A stretch of DNA of 64,000 bases, taken from positions 23,087,050 through 23,151,049 of the forward strand of contig JAOANR010000003.1 in the NCBI GenBank assembly GCA_030278955.1, read 5' to 3'. Positions 21,429 to 33,548 of this stretch are shown here, one piece after another; positions within the stretch are counted from its first letter, which is position 1; each line of letters opens with the position of its first letter. The notes under the pieces are model-generated. The model made no database searches, was not told the origin of the DNA, and worked only from the letters and a program-made list of their open reading frames with translations. This stretch comes from Hygrophila difformis (Eukaryota; Streptophyta; Magnoliopsida; Lamiales; Acanthaceae). Position numbers and translations under genes: made by a program.

Positions 21429-22037
21429 ATATGTATTTCAGCGAGAGACTATTATATATATTTTCTTGGACAACTTTATCCTTCTCCATTTACAATCCTT
21501 GGATGTAAATGAACGGTTGTGATTGATGCCTTAATATGCTGCGGATTCCATGATTGCAACATAACCGAACCCTAGCATTAATCAATACAATACATTATAA
21601 TATAATACACCCACATTAAATAATATAATACAGTACATCATAATATAATACAGTGTCCCAAATATGCCCTAAACATACTCGAGAAACACAAAATTTAGTA
21701 ATTTACTATAAAAAATGATCTAACCTGAAAACTCAAAATTCAAATAATCTTTAGACACTAGAAATCCAAACTATATGAAACTCAAACAAACTTAAAAAAT
21801 AAAGTCCGTTATCACTTCTGTCGCATTTGAATAATTGACATTGAATAAAATTTGCAAAAGTATACGATAAACATTAAACGATATCACGTAAATAAAAAAA
21901 TATAGAAAATTAGATTTTAACATCTAACTTTATATTCTCAAGTTAACAAATATATAGTGAAATAAGATTATTGGATTATTGTGTTCGAGTTATTAGGCGA
22001 GTTCAAAATTAACACCCCTATCTCTGATATACCACAT
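21429..22037. other. AT-rich gene-free stretch
   Basis: Nothing recognisable apart from short AATACA/TAATATAATA microsatellite-like runs near 21590-21660. Confidence 0.4.
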
Positions 22038-22478
22038 AGTCTGTTTATTTTGACTTATTTTTTCACCTTTTGACTTCTGCTTCGTTCAAAATTCCTTTCG
22101 AATTTTTTGTATAACTGTTTGTTTTGACTTTTTATAAAAGGAGAAACAAAAATTAAAATTCTATATTTTTTTTAAAAGTAGGTAGGAGGTTACTTTTAAA
22201 AAAGGAGAAGTCATTTTATGAATAAAACTATAAAAATATCCCTATTCAAAAAGGAAATAAAATAAATTCTAAACATCCTTACAATATTTATGTCAATTTT
22301 AGTGATTTTAATATATCAAAAGTCTTTCTACGTACAATTCATCAAAATATATTTCCGTTGAAAAACAACTTTAATAATATTCATCCAAATAAATATTTGA
22401 GCTGCTTTTGCTTTTGAATTCTCCTTTTTTTTTTCTTTACTTACTTCTCATTTTTCTCAAAAATCAAAACAAACAGGC
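22038..22478. mobile_element. Possible hAT-like MITE
   Basis: The left end AGTCTGTTTATTTTGACTTA and the inverted right end GGCCTGTTTGTTTTGATTTT are imperfect inverted repeats of a type common in plant hAT MITEs. The target duplication is not clear. Confidence 0.4.
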
Positions 22479-22640
22479 CATAATCTAATTTTTAGAGATT
22501 TTTTCTTTTTAACTAGAACGGACTAATTGGAGGATCCTTGTCCATTAATTGAATACATAAGGACACAAAATATACAAATTTGATAAATAGACTAGCAAAA
22601 TTTAATGGGTCTTGGAATGCCAACGGAAGCACTGAATATA

Positions 22641-22650
22641 CTCCCTCTGT

Positions 22651-22681
<31 letters not shown>

Positions 22682-22924
22682 GCAAAATTTGAGATTTTTT
22701 TATTGTTCACATATGCACACTTTGACATAAAGTTTTATAATTGTTATACAAATTAAAATATAGCCAAGTGAGATCTTGTTAGATTTGTTTTGTCTTATAG
22801 TTTTTAAATATCGAACTTTTAGAATTTTTATTTGTATCGAATTTAAATTAATAATGATTTAAAATATGTATTGAACTGTGTACAATATAGGTTGAATAAC
22901 AAGTTTAAAAAAAAAGGGAGGGAG
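22641..22924. mobile_element. Stowaway MITE with poly-T expansion
   Basis: TA on both sides (22639-22640 and 22925-22926). The ends CTCCCTCTGTTTTTTTT and CTCCCTCCCTTTTTTTTT are eroded by long T/A runs. The interior AGTGAGATCTTGTTAGATTTG is the family core. Confidence 0.7.
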
Positions 22925-22989
22925 TATATGTTATTGAAAGGTTTGGTGCATTGACCTATCCATTTGGCCTATGTTTGGTGGATCCATCC

Positions 22990-23320
22990 ACCCCCCTTTG
23001 GTTTTTTTTCTTTTTTTTTTTTCCATCAGGTCTTGTCTTGGTTTGTGTCTCATCTTTTTTTGATGTTTTGTGTTGTTTCATCCTCGTTCGTTTCTTGGGT
23101 TTCGATTTTTGTTTTTGTTGATAAAGAAACGAGAAAGGGTAACAGAAGAAACATGGAGGATCGGAGGGTTATGTTGGGTAGAGAGTTGGAGTTGCGTCAT
23201 TGATGAAGAGCATGAAATTAAAGACACTCCGATCCGATTGAAGACTAGATAAAAATATTTCAAAGAAGAAGAATCAGCGCCCGCCCACTTTAGCAAGCCA
23301 GTCTGCAATTTCGATCCAGA
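22990..23320 (-). pseudogene. Possible 3' end of a LINE
   Basis: Minus-strand translation has EIADWLAKVGG, like the C-terminal ADWLA...G of a LINE RNase H, followed by a pyrimidine-rich tail and T runs at 22998-23022 on the plus strand that could be an A tail. It is short and unsupported by other domains. Confidence 0.3.
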
Positions 23321-23626
23321 GGATTTTTAGGCAAACTTGTCAGAAGATTCAGCATGAAGATAGATGAGCATGAATCAAATACTATAGTATATTTCATATG
23401 GGATAAATTTCATCATAGAGCTGACTACTGTATAACAACGAGAGATCCCCCAGGTGACTTTATTAGAGAGGACATCCTTAACTTCAAAATTGGCATCATT
23501 CATTATCATATATGGACGGAACTGAAAGACCCAAAAACCAGTGACCTAGCTAATGCTAGAATACAGAAACCAGAGCTACTGAAGACGTCTGCGTGTTTGA
23601 AGAAACAGGCATAGGCTTAGTTCTGC

Positions 23627-23817
23627 TGTTAGTCTATCAGGGCTATATTGTCATTTCCTTTTTAGTTGCTATTAGTGAATAACAAAAAGCGCAACAACGC
23701 TTTCTTCTCAATTGTATTTAAACACTTTCATCCTTGTGTAACCCGCCAATTCCCCAATCAATAACCACCTCCGTTTATCAATTCTCTGTGTTTGCTCCTC
23801 TGTTATCGCTCTCAACA
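23627..23817 (+). repeat. Presumed 5' LTR of the copia element
   Basis: 191 bp from TGTTAGTCTATC to CTCTCAACA, ending exactly at the primer-binding site. There is no second LTR to compare, so the left border is inferred from the TG start and inverted ends. Confidence 0.55.
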
Positions 23818-23829
23818 TGGTATCAGAGC
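23818..23829 (+). other. Primer-binding site, initiator Met tRNA
   Basis: TGGTATCAGAGC, the standard plant copia primer-binding site, immediately after the LTR end. Confidence 0.9.
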
Positions 23830-23899
23830 CTAGCTAATCGTCCCTCTTCGCTCTTGATTTTTCAACTTCTGCTTGATTGTTTACCTCTTACGTCCTTCA

Positions 23900-25616
23900 A
23901 TGTCGACCGATCTACAATCGAACACCGCAAACACTGGAAACACAGATGCTCAACAAGTGCTTGATGAATTGCTTCTCACTTATGACGATCAGCCACATCT
24001 TCAACTAACTACCTCTCTGTTAGATGGAACGAACTGGTCTACATGGAAAGTTGCGGTAGAAACCGCACTTAATATTAAGGTAAATGATTGTTTTATTGAT
24101 GGATCCTTTCCTGCTCCTCTTGTTATCGATCCTTTGTTTAAATCGTGGAAGCGCGTTGATAATTTGGTGCTTTCCTGACTATGGGTGAACACGGTTTGGG
24201 TTGGTGCGGTTTCGTACCAAACCCAAACCAAACCGCAAAAAAACGGTTTGGGAAAAAATCAAAACAAACCAAACCATTTTAGCATTTCAAACCAAACCAA
24301 ACCCAAAAAAACGGTTTTGTGCGGTTTGGTTACGATTTTAACTGAAATTTTAAAAAAGAAAAAATCCTATGAATTACAGTCATAAGTATAACAGTCCAAA
24401 CTCTAAAATGCTAATTAACAGTTTAAAAAAATATAAATTCACTGTTTACAAGCCAAATACTTAATAAAACTAGAACTATTAGAAGCTCTTGGAATAAAAT
24501 AAAACTACAGTTATAAATACATAGACAATGATTCGAAAGCTAGTAAATTGAATCTTGATCTTGTTTGATTTTGTTACTCAAAGCTAAATAACCTATAGAA
24601 TAAGAAAACAACAAATTATATAATTGATATTAAATATATAACAATGAAACAAAAAAAATAAATCAAGGGTTCAAGACACTTGAAGTGAAGTTGAAAAGCA
24701 AAGAAAGGAAGGGAGGAAAAAACAGAAACGACGAAAAAAAACTAAAGAAGTGATTTGAATATATATATATAAATATATTTTTATTAAATATATATAATAC
24801 GGTTTGTAGTTTGGTTTGATTAAATTTTTTTCCAAACCAAACCTAAATCGCAAACCACGATTTTTTTTTAAAAAACCAAACCATAAATTTTAAACCGCAA
24901 ACCAAACCAAACCTTCAAATTATGGTTTGGTTTACGGTTTGGTCTGGTCTAGACCGCACTCTGAACAACCCTATTCCTGACTGCGTAATTCTATGACTGT
25001 AGAGCTCTCTCGTCAGTTTATGCACAATTATAGTGCTTTTTCGTTTTGGACTGTTTTGAATAATTGCTATGAAAGAGTGAGTGGACCTTAGATTGTTATG
25101 CTTATGAGGAAATTGGTGAACTTCACTCAAGGATCCAAGTCTGTAACTAGTTACTTTACTGAGTTGAACATGATGTGGAGTGAATATCGTGTTCTCAAAC
25201 CTTTTTCAATTGACAATCAAGAGTTGTTGACGCTTCTAACCAAGGAAGACGACAATGATCTATTGGTGCAATTTATCATTTGATTAAATGATCAGTATAC
25301 TCACACTGGTAATCAAATTCTGATCATGAATCTGTTGCCTTCAACTAGCACATCATATGAAATGGTTTGTAGTGTAGAAACTCAAAAAGGTAGTCAAGGT
25401 ATTGATGTGCCTGCTGGCCTTGCTTTAGCAGTCAATGGGAGAACTGGACCTAATTCCGCAAACAGAAGAAATGGCGTGTTATGTAGTTATTGCAAAAAGG
25501 CAGGTCATACGAGGGAGAAATGCTACCAACAAAACAACTATTTGTCAGCACTGTAAGAAATCAGGTCATGTAAAGGTTTTCAAGTCACAGGGATTATTCC
25601 AGACTGGTATAAGAAT
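23900..25616 (+). pseudogene. copia gag pseudogene (UBN2-type) with two zinc knuckles
   Basis: Starts MSTDLQSNTANTGN at 23900. LLDGTNWSTWKVAVETALN is the UBN2/gag N-terminal signature. The frame is split at 24180 by the hAT-like insertion and resumes at about 24983 with SMTVELSRQFMHNYSAFSFW. Later segments include LVNFTQGSKSVTSYFTELNMMWSEY and, near 25482-25523, the CCHC knuckle CSYCKKAGHTREKC. A second knuckle, CQHCKKSGHVK, lies in another frame shortly after. Several stops and frameshifts are present even without the insertion. Confidence 0.85.
24181..24974. mobile_element. hAT-like non-autonomous element in copia gag
   Basis: The target duplication TCCTGACT is perfect (24173-24180 and 24975-24982). 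The ends ATGGGTGAACACGG and, inverted, ATAGGGTTGTTCAGAG are related hAT-type termini. The subterminal regions carry repeated GGTTTGG on one side and CCAAACC on the other, making a foldback. About 794 bp, no transposase. Confidence 0.78.
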
Positions 25617-25814
25617 ATGAGTGATAAAAGAAAGGGAAAGTCAGTGGTTGGAGCAGCATTCACCGCTTCTAATCCTGACTCTGAAGGAAACAACAAATCT
25701 GCAGATACTTCAAATGGTTCTTCTGATGCCAGGATTAAAAAAATTAGTAGAGATGATCATTTCCTCCAACAACATGATTAAAGAGCTAATGAAAGCTCAG
25801 ACTGGAGTTCGTTG

Positions 25815-26412
25815 GTGGTGTTAGGTGTGTATAACTTTGCAGGTAGTTCCTCTACTTCTTTTTTCCTTGGCCGTCAGTGGTTGTTGGATAGTGGTGCAAG
25901 TTGTCATTTATGTGCTCACATATCCATCTTAATTGACCCTCAGCCCTTTGTTTTATCTCATCCTATAATTCTACCAGATGATACTCTTAAATCTCCTTCA
26001 CATATAGGTTCAATAAGGCTGACAGATAAACTTATTGTCCCTCATGTCTTTTTGTTCCTGGAGTTGTCCTAATCTATTGTGCATCGGTCAATTGACAAGG
26101 AATTATACTGTGTAGCCATATTTGATGCAACTTCTTGTATGTTGCAGGACCTGACTTCTAAAAGGACTTTGCTCAAAGGAACATTACATAATAAACTCTA
26201 TACATATGGTTGTAAGTCAAATAAATCCACTTCTCTTAATTGTGATTCTACCATTGCCTGTAATTCTGATACTTCTGTCGCTTGGCATATATAGCTGGGA
26301 CATCCATCTACTTTAATCATGTCTAAACTTGGTCTCTGATAATAGTCATTTATGACTGTCACACTCGTCCAAATTTGTGTCCAAAGTGACAAAATCTGAT
26401 CAGTTTTCCTTA
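25815..26412 (+). pseudogene. copia protease and GAG-pre-integrase fragment
   Basis: WLLDSGASCHLC (25880-25915) is the copia aspartic protease active site with the usual DSGA. Downstream, in shifted frames, AWHI-stop-LGHPST and a further piece ending TKSDQFSL match the GAG-pre-integrase domain (WH.RLGHPS). The sequence then leaves copia homology. Confidence 0.75.
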
Positions 26413-28221
26413 AGAAAAGAACAAAAGATGAAAAAGATTGCCTGAAATTAGGAAAAGATTAAGATCAGAGTAAGAGTACAAAATATGAGAAAATAGTAGT
26501 GAAATGGTGAAAAATGAGAAAGAATTATCTTACGCCATAATTCTTCTCAGGAACTGACCTACGCTTTGTTATCAAGCAGGAAAATGCAATGTGAAAGAAG
26601 GAAATAACATCACGAGGAATGGAGCTGGAAAGAAGAATAAAGGTTGGAAAGATTACCTACGCCGTGAGCGAAGAAAAAGGAAATATCGCGAGGAGTGTAG
26701 GAAGTAACTGGGCAAAGTTTGTGAAGAATGTTGAAGACTGAAAACTCTATGCTATCATCATTCCACAAAGCGTGAGAGAAAAGTCGGAACTGGAAAACAA
26801 AGTGAATAAGCTGAAGGATGGAAGCAAAAGGAGATGGGACGAAAAAGAAGTAATGTTCATGCTTTAAACCGAAAAAGAATAGGAAAGTCAATTGACAAAG
26901 CGCAGGAACAAGAAAAGGAAATTGAAGGAAAAGAAGACCACGCTATATCAGAACGAAGAATTCTAACAAAGCGTAAGGCGAGGAAATAAGTCCAATTGAA
27001 GAAGCAGCGAGAGTGACAGTTATTTTCAAGATGACGGAAGGCGGTTAGCTACAAATATCTATAAATAGGAGCCCAGAGTTCAGCTCTAGGCATCGGATAC
27101 ACACTTCATAGTTCTCCCGATCAAATTACAGCTTTCAGTAGGTAGGTTAGATTAGTTTCATTCCAATTTCGTATTTCCAATTCCATCTTACAATTCTGTA
27201 ATTGTTCTTCAAATTCATTCTTTGTAATTCATAGATTAGATTTAATATCGCATTAATAAAAGTAGATTATGAATCTCCTGGAGAAGAATTCTGCAATCAG
27301 AAAGTATTTCGATTCAATCCAAATGCCGATCGATTCATCATCTTGCTTACTTCATGTTCATCGATTCAATGTCGCATTTTCTGATGAAATTTAGATTTCC
27401 AGGTGTATTTAATTCTTTTACTGTTTTCATTTCCTTATGTTTGAAGGTGAATCATGCTTCAGATAATCTGTTCTTATTCTGAATCTTAATTTTTCTATCG
27501 TAGTAGTTGAATGACTTTTTAAACAATTGAATTTGAGATAGATATCATCAAAAATATTAAACTCCTGAAAAACTTAAGGCTGATCGTAGATTTTTGTTCT
27601 ACTTAATAGGATTGACGAGTCCTGCATCCAGGGATGAAATTTCTCATTGCCTTTATTAAAACCATAAACTTGAGTGATTTAAGAAATCTGGTTCTGAATC
27701 TCTTGTTCAAACTCTTTATTTTGCTAAGAGATGGTAGAATGACTGGTAAAATTCTGGAAATTGAACTTTATGGAAATTAGCAGATCGCATCATTAATTCA
27801 GTCATGTTATTTTTCTAATCATAATCGTTTCCACAATCCATTTTTTTTAGAATTTCAGGATCTGCATTTCAAGCATGCTACTGTTCTCAGTAAAATGTTT
27901 AAGAAATTAGTCTGAGTAGCTGCTACTTTAGTTGAGTTTTGATTACTTTTATGATTGCTATTGATTAAGCGAAATGACCCTCACCATGTTCTTGAAAGAC
28001 CTACGCTGTGTTAATCATAGCGTGACAATTTTTCAGAACGAAAACTGAAATTCACATGCTGAATCAAGATGATTTCAAGATAAATCTCTCTATATTCTTA
28101 AACAAATATTGTGGGAGGATCTTACCTATGAACACTACATTTTATAATATGTTTCTCCAAAACTCACGCTCTGATTCATTTAAAAAGAGCGAGAGAATCC
28201 TCTAAACAGCACCAGAATAGG
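26413..28221 (+). other. Unassigned repeat-like stretch with an LTR-like promoter
   Basis: No coding ORF is supported. At 27060-27070 TCTATAAATAGG is a good TATA box, followed by pyrimidine-rich leader-like sequence (CTTTCAGTAGG, ATTCCAATTTCG, CATTCTTTGTAATTC) resembling the R-U5 part of plant LTRs. The segment from TGTCAC at 26357 to GTGACA at 28022-28027 has matching inverted ends but no clear 5-bp duplication. A solo or truncated LTR is the best guess. Confidence 0.3.
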
Positions 28222-28226
28222 TTTGG

Positions 28227-30680
28227 TTTCAACATTGGGTTCTTTAAGAAATTCTGGGCAGAAATAAAAGGTGACCTGCTCGATATATTTAGGAGGATGG
28301 AGATGGAGGGTACACTTCCTACATAGATTGGTAAATCGTTTATATCTTTAATTCCGAAAGTTGAAAATCCTTTGGACTTGGGAGAGTATAGGCCGATATC
28401 GTTGGTGGGTAGTATTTACAAAATAGTGGCAAAGGTGTTGGCGAGGAGATTGAAGGAAGTTCTGGACAATTTGGTTGGTGCCTCTCAGATGGCTTTTGTC
28501 AATGGGAGACAAACTACGGATGGGGTCTTAGTTACTGCGGAAGTGATTCATTCAACCAAAGCTTCAGGAAAGCGGGGTTTGTTATAAAGTTAGATTTTGC
28601 AAAGGCCTATGATAGCGTTTCGTGGAATGCACTGTTAAGAGTGTTAGAAGTGATGAATTTTGATTCAAAATGGATTGGGTGGATCAAGGAGTGCATCTCT
28701 ATTGTCTCCGCAGCATTGTTCATTAATGGGTCTCCTCATTTATTCAAGATGGAAAAGGGACTTCGACAAGGAGATCCTATCTCTCCTTATTTGTTTGTAT
28801 TGGTTGCAGAGATATTAAACAGACTATTGAAGAGAGCTGCAGAATTGGGTCTATTTAGAGGACTGGATGCAGGGGGTGGAGGTCCGATTGTCTCCCATTT
28901 ACAATACCCTGATGATACGATATTGTTCTGTGAAGGAGAGTTGGACCAGGTTTTACTAATGAAAAGAATTCTAAGGTGCCTTGCTCTTACCACGTGTTTG
29001 AGGATAAATTATGGAAAGTGCAACTTAATAGGGATCAACAGTCCACAGGCCATGGTGGTGGAAGCGGCTGAGCTTCTTGGATGCTGTGCGGGAGACTGGC
29101 CATTGAAATACCTTGGTGTGCCTATTGGTCGTCGGATTAATGGGGCTGAAATATGGAAACCAGTGTTGGACAAGGTTGAAAAACGTTTGCCAGGGTGGAA
29201 AGGGCGTATGTTATCACAAGCAGGGAGGCTTTGTCTGATCAAGTCGGTAGTAAGTTGCTTACCGACCTATTTTCTTTCAATCTATAAGGTGCCGAGAGTG
29301 ATATCAGAAAGAATTGAACTCCTGAAAAGAAGATTTTTTTGGAACGAGTGGGAAGGGAGGAGGAGGATTCACACAGCTTGTTGGGAATCTATTTGTTCAC
29401 ATAAGGAGGATGGGGGGGTTAAATATTTGGCAAGCACAGTGCTACAATGAGGCTTTACAAATGAAGTGGAAGTGGCGGTTTGAGAGGGAAAATGGGCTAT
29501 GGAAAGAAATCATCGATGCAAAATATTACGGGAATAGTTCTCCTTTGATCCCGGCGATGAGGTCTGATAGGTCTGTCTGGGGGAGGATCTGCAGTGCATG
29601 GGAGAGTTCGGGTCGGTGGGGCAGGATAATAAATTTTCCATACAAGTAGGTGATGGCAGTCGCACGAAATTTTTGCTCGACAAATGGGTGGAGGGAGGCC
29701 TGACTTCGAAGGATTTATTTCCCAGAATCTTTGCCCTTGCATTGAATAAAGATGGGGCGATCGCGGATTTCGGGAACTGGAGTGGGTTGGAATGGGAATA
29801 GAAAGTTGATCTGAGACGGCCGTTGTTTGAGTGGGAGTTAGAAGTATGGAATGGTATGTTGCAAGTACTGAGAGGTCAGGTTGTGAATTGCTTTATGGTT
29901 GATAGAACTTGCTGGTTAAAAGAAGGGAATGCGTGCTTTACAATTAGATCATGCTGATTCCGTAAAGAGGGTGAAGCAGATATAGGGAGAAGATGGTTTT
30001 GAAACCATTTGTGGAAGATAAAGTGCCCGATAAAAGCTAAACTATTGGTGTGGAAAGCGGTAATTTGCGCATTGCCTGTTCGTGACGTCTTGGTATGGAG
30101 AGGCTGCTCTCAGGTAACAAATATACTTTGTCCATGTTGTGGTAGAGAGATTGAGACAGTGGATCATCTTCTGTGTAAGTGTGAAATGGAATGTTCATTA
30201 TGGTATAAAGGAATGGCTTATTTTGGAGTAGTGGGGGTGGTGCCTGGCAAGGTCGGGTTATTAATGGAATGGTGGGTTGATGTAAATTCATGTCATGGCC
30301 GCAGGGAAGCTTGGTGCATGATGGGAGTTGCAATTGTGTGGACGGTGTGGAAGATGAGAAATGAGACTGTATTTAAGGGCCAACTTTTCATATGAAATTG
30401 ACAGAAGATGTAATAAGGTGGAGTGCTGGAAGTTGGTGGCAAATGGTGAGTGGAGGATTCCATGTTAACACGGCCAATCTTGATACGAGTTTTTCAGGGA
30501 TTCTGATTCAATCAACTAGCAGACGTTCAAAAGAAAAATGTCACGGCTTAGTTTGGGAACGTCCTAGAAGGGAATGGTGGAAAATTAATACGAATGGTTC
30601 ATCCCTGGAGAACCCCGGTCCGGCGGGCGTTGGAGAAATGATCGGAGATGAGAATGGTGAGGTGATTTTTATACTATCTG
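28227..30680 (+). pseudogene. LINE ORF2 pseudogene: RT, zinc-binding region, RNase H start
   Basis: Domains in order: RT with SLIPKVENPLDLGEYRPISL (28350-28410), KLDFAKAYDSVSWNAL after a frameshift near 28586, GLRQGDPISPYLFVLVAEIL, and a catalytic box read as YPDDTILF where FADD is usual. Then PLKYLGVPIGRRINGAEIW, the linker GGLNIWQAQCYNEALQMKWKWRF, and VGDGSRTKFLLDKWV. The zinc-binding RT C-terminal domain follows, WKIKCPIKAKLLVWKAV...CPCCGREIETVDHLLCKC (30009-30180). RNase H starts WWKINTNGSSLENPGPAG (30575-30640) and is cut at 30680. Several stops and shifts occur (28316, 28586, 29450, 29648, 29800). The Ala/Asp-to-Pro change in the RT box would also be inactivating. Confidence 0.88.
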
Positions 30681-33254
30681 TGTAACACCCCGGTTTTTGA
30701 TAACCCAGGTCGGGGTGCCACCGCCACACCTCCCTAGTAAGACACGGTTTCTCCGGCTTACTAAAGAGATGCAAGGCTAGGTATTGCAGTATTTAAAACA
30801 TTTAAAGCATTCAAACAGCCCATACAATATAGTTCGAAAATAGTAATATCATAGCGCAGCGGAAATAATATTTAAGTATAGTATTGCAGCGGAAAATGTA
30901 AATAGGGCCGACATGGCCAAAACACGGGTTAAACAGACCCGTTCATAATATGGTCTAAAGTACGAATTTAAAAACAAAATATTGTTTCCCCAAAATCCCA
31001 TGCATGAATCGTGCTCATACATGCTCATTCCACATAATCGGTAAGAAAAAGGAATAAAAATGGTTTGGTCAGCACAACTTGCTGAGTAAGTTAACACAAG
31101 CATGATCGTAGGGTTTAAAAGCCATTAATTTAATAAAAGCATGATAATAACATAGTATTCAGTTTAATCTAAGAAACTATCCAATTGCATAATTTATTTC
31201 AGGGCTTTATTTAACAACACATTTCGCATGATTTAAACTAATAGCCATAATTTAAATAAAGCATTTAAATAATTTAATTGGACATAATTTAATCTAATTT
31301 AATTTGATTTAATATCCCCATTACATCCCAGATTTGGTATTTCAAAGTTTCACGATAGCATCGCGATGTCAACAAGTTTAGCCGGTAGCCCGGCGGCCGC
31401 AACCGTATCAGCCATACCCAGTACCACTCCGGAGCCTCGGGAAACCCATGTGGATATTCTCGAGAGTGTAGGCTCTATATTTCGCCGTTTTGGCAATATC
31501 ATATTTCAAGTTTAGCGCGCGGGGTCACCATCGTCCGTTAAGGCACGAAGTGAATCGTTAGGGGGCACCCTGCAGAGCACTCACCCCTAATTTTAATTTA
31601 TCAAGTTTGTAAGGGGATTTAATTTTCAAAATCTGATTTAAAATTCATTTATTTAAGAATAATATTTCAACTTATTTCAACCCTAAAGGTTAATTCCATG
31701 TTTCAACAAGATTTCAAGATTTGATTTCCGGTAAACCACAGTTTACTCTAAAATTCGTCTAAAATCAGATTTAATTCCAAAAATTCCAAAATTTCACGGC
31801 TGATACAGAAACGTCGAGATCTACAACTTTCGTGTTTTAACTTTCTCAATCCGAGATACCGAAATAGGTCAGAAATACCAATTTTCACAGAAGCATAATT
31901 CTGTCCGAATTTCCTATGTCACAGTTTAAAGATTTCGAATTCTCCCATAGCAATTCAACTCCAAATTTGATGAAATTTTACAGAGACCATCTTAAGACAT
32001 TTATCTACAACTTTCATGTTCGGTCAAAGATCTAAATCGGTCTGGAACCTATGTCAAAAACGTGATCAAGATCAAACCTAAGTTCTGTCAAGAATTTCAA
32101 GATCTAGATTCAAGCAGTTCGGTTTCGGTTGGTTTTCAAATATCAAATCATCTCTAAAAATTCTGAAAATTTTACAGTAGATAGATTTAAGACTTAGAAA
32201 CGTTTTTCATGTTTTAAGTTTTTCCGTTTGAAGTCGTTTTAAGGTTCGGAAAAATTAGACAAAACTGTTGCGCTGGTAGAAAACATAATTTGACAGATTT
32301 TCGATTCCTTGTTTAATCTTTTAGTTTGGAGCGTTTTAATTCATCCCAAAACCATGTAAGAGTTAACTTACAGATTAATCGTCATCCGGGGTCGTCTATT
32401 TCGGAGGCGTGGCTTCCAGTCCACCGTTTCTCCTCTCCGTTCGTCGGGTTCTACGATCTAGATTCAATTCGAGGTGTAGAAGGGAAAAGGAGAAGATTAG
32501 GATTCGTTTTCGAATCATATATTGAACATGGATTGGATCGGGACTTACCACAACGTCGGAGATCTTTGAAATTTTGTCCAACAGTCCAAGCTTTGGTTTC
32601 GTGCCTCCGACGACTCCGAATTTAGGGTTTCGAATGTGTAGAGAGTTGTAGGGTTTTGTAAAAGTGTTCGGAGCTTTCACGGGGGTTTATTTATAGATAT
32701 CTAAGACTTAGGGCGTCCAAGATCTGACCCTAAGGGTCTTGAGTCGAGAGACGTTCAACCGAAAGTCGAAAAATCCGCGTTCGGGCGAGAGATTCGCGCA
32801 ACGGGCGAATCTGTCAAGTGGCGCGGGGTTGGCGCGCCTTTCGCCTAAAAACCGCGCGGCCAGCGCGCGACTTATGCCTGGACTTCGGTCCGGGCGGGTC
32901 GTGCGATCCGTCGTGCTTTTCCGCCTCTCTTTCGGGTTTCTATCCCTCTATGTTCCCGGATTCCAATTTCCGGACTCTCTTCGGGTTTACGAAATAGGAA
33001 CCCCGTATAATTTATGGTTGGACTCGAGTTCTCGAGTTCATTTATATCGGATACCCGTGTAACGACTTATTTAACTTTATTTAATTTTAATTTTTTTTGT
33101 TTATTTAAATCTCTTTTAATTTCATTTCCTATTTCCTCTATATTTATTTATTTAATGTATTTGCTGACTTATTTGCTTATTTATTTATTATATTTATTTA
33201 TTATATTTATTTATTTCTTTATTTATTTATGTTGTAAAATTCTCAGGTATTACA
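30681..33254 (-). repeat. Tekay-like element, LTR (left on plus strand; 3' LTR of the element)
   Basis: 2574 bp. Contains a TTTATTTATTTA-rich stretch near 33090-33235 and a GC-rich block (GCGCGGGGTTGGCGCGCC) near 32820. Short ORFs here are on both strands and not conserved features. Confidence 0.92.
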
Positions 33255-33270
33255 GTCTACCCTCCTTAAG
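33255..33270 (-). other. Polypurine tract of the Tekay-like element
   Basis: On the minus strand TTAAGGAGGGTAGAC abuts the TG of the element's 3' LTR. Confidence 0.65.
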
Positions 33271-33548
33271 AATCAACTTCGTCCTCGAAGTTGTGTTTCG
33301 GCTTTTCTCGTGCTAAGGTCTTTTGTTTATTTTATTATTTTGCGACTGAACTTAGAATTAAGACTTCCAAGCTGCCTACGTACCCGGTGAAGGGATCATG
33401 CCATAACGTAGTTCAAAAGTGTACGAAGATGCACGAAAAAATAGGTGGGGTATGACGTCCTCTCTCCCTTAGGATTGCAGTTATGTCCCCATAACTGTGT
33501 CGGTATCGGTTTGGAACAATGTCGGGTAGCGTTCTCTCATGTCGGATT

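Larger units (their letters stand above)
23627..26412 (+). mobile_element. Decayed Ty1/copia retrotransposon, 3' truncated
   Basis: A presumed 5' LTR (23627-23817, TGTT...AACA) is followed directly by a primer-binding site complementary to initiator Met tRNA. Gag, zinc-knuckle, protease and the start of a GAG-pre-integrase domain follow in the copia order. The sequence loses similarity near 26412; no integrase core, RT, RNase H or 3' LTR is seen. The gag is interrupted at 24181-24974 by a hAT-like element. Confidence 0.8.

Noticed and set aside
33014..33316. Hydrophobic ORF (Leu/Ile/Tyr/Phe-rich) at an LTR end
   Set aside because: Produced by a TTTATTTATTTA microsatellite; not membrane protein coding.
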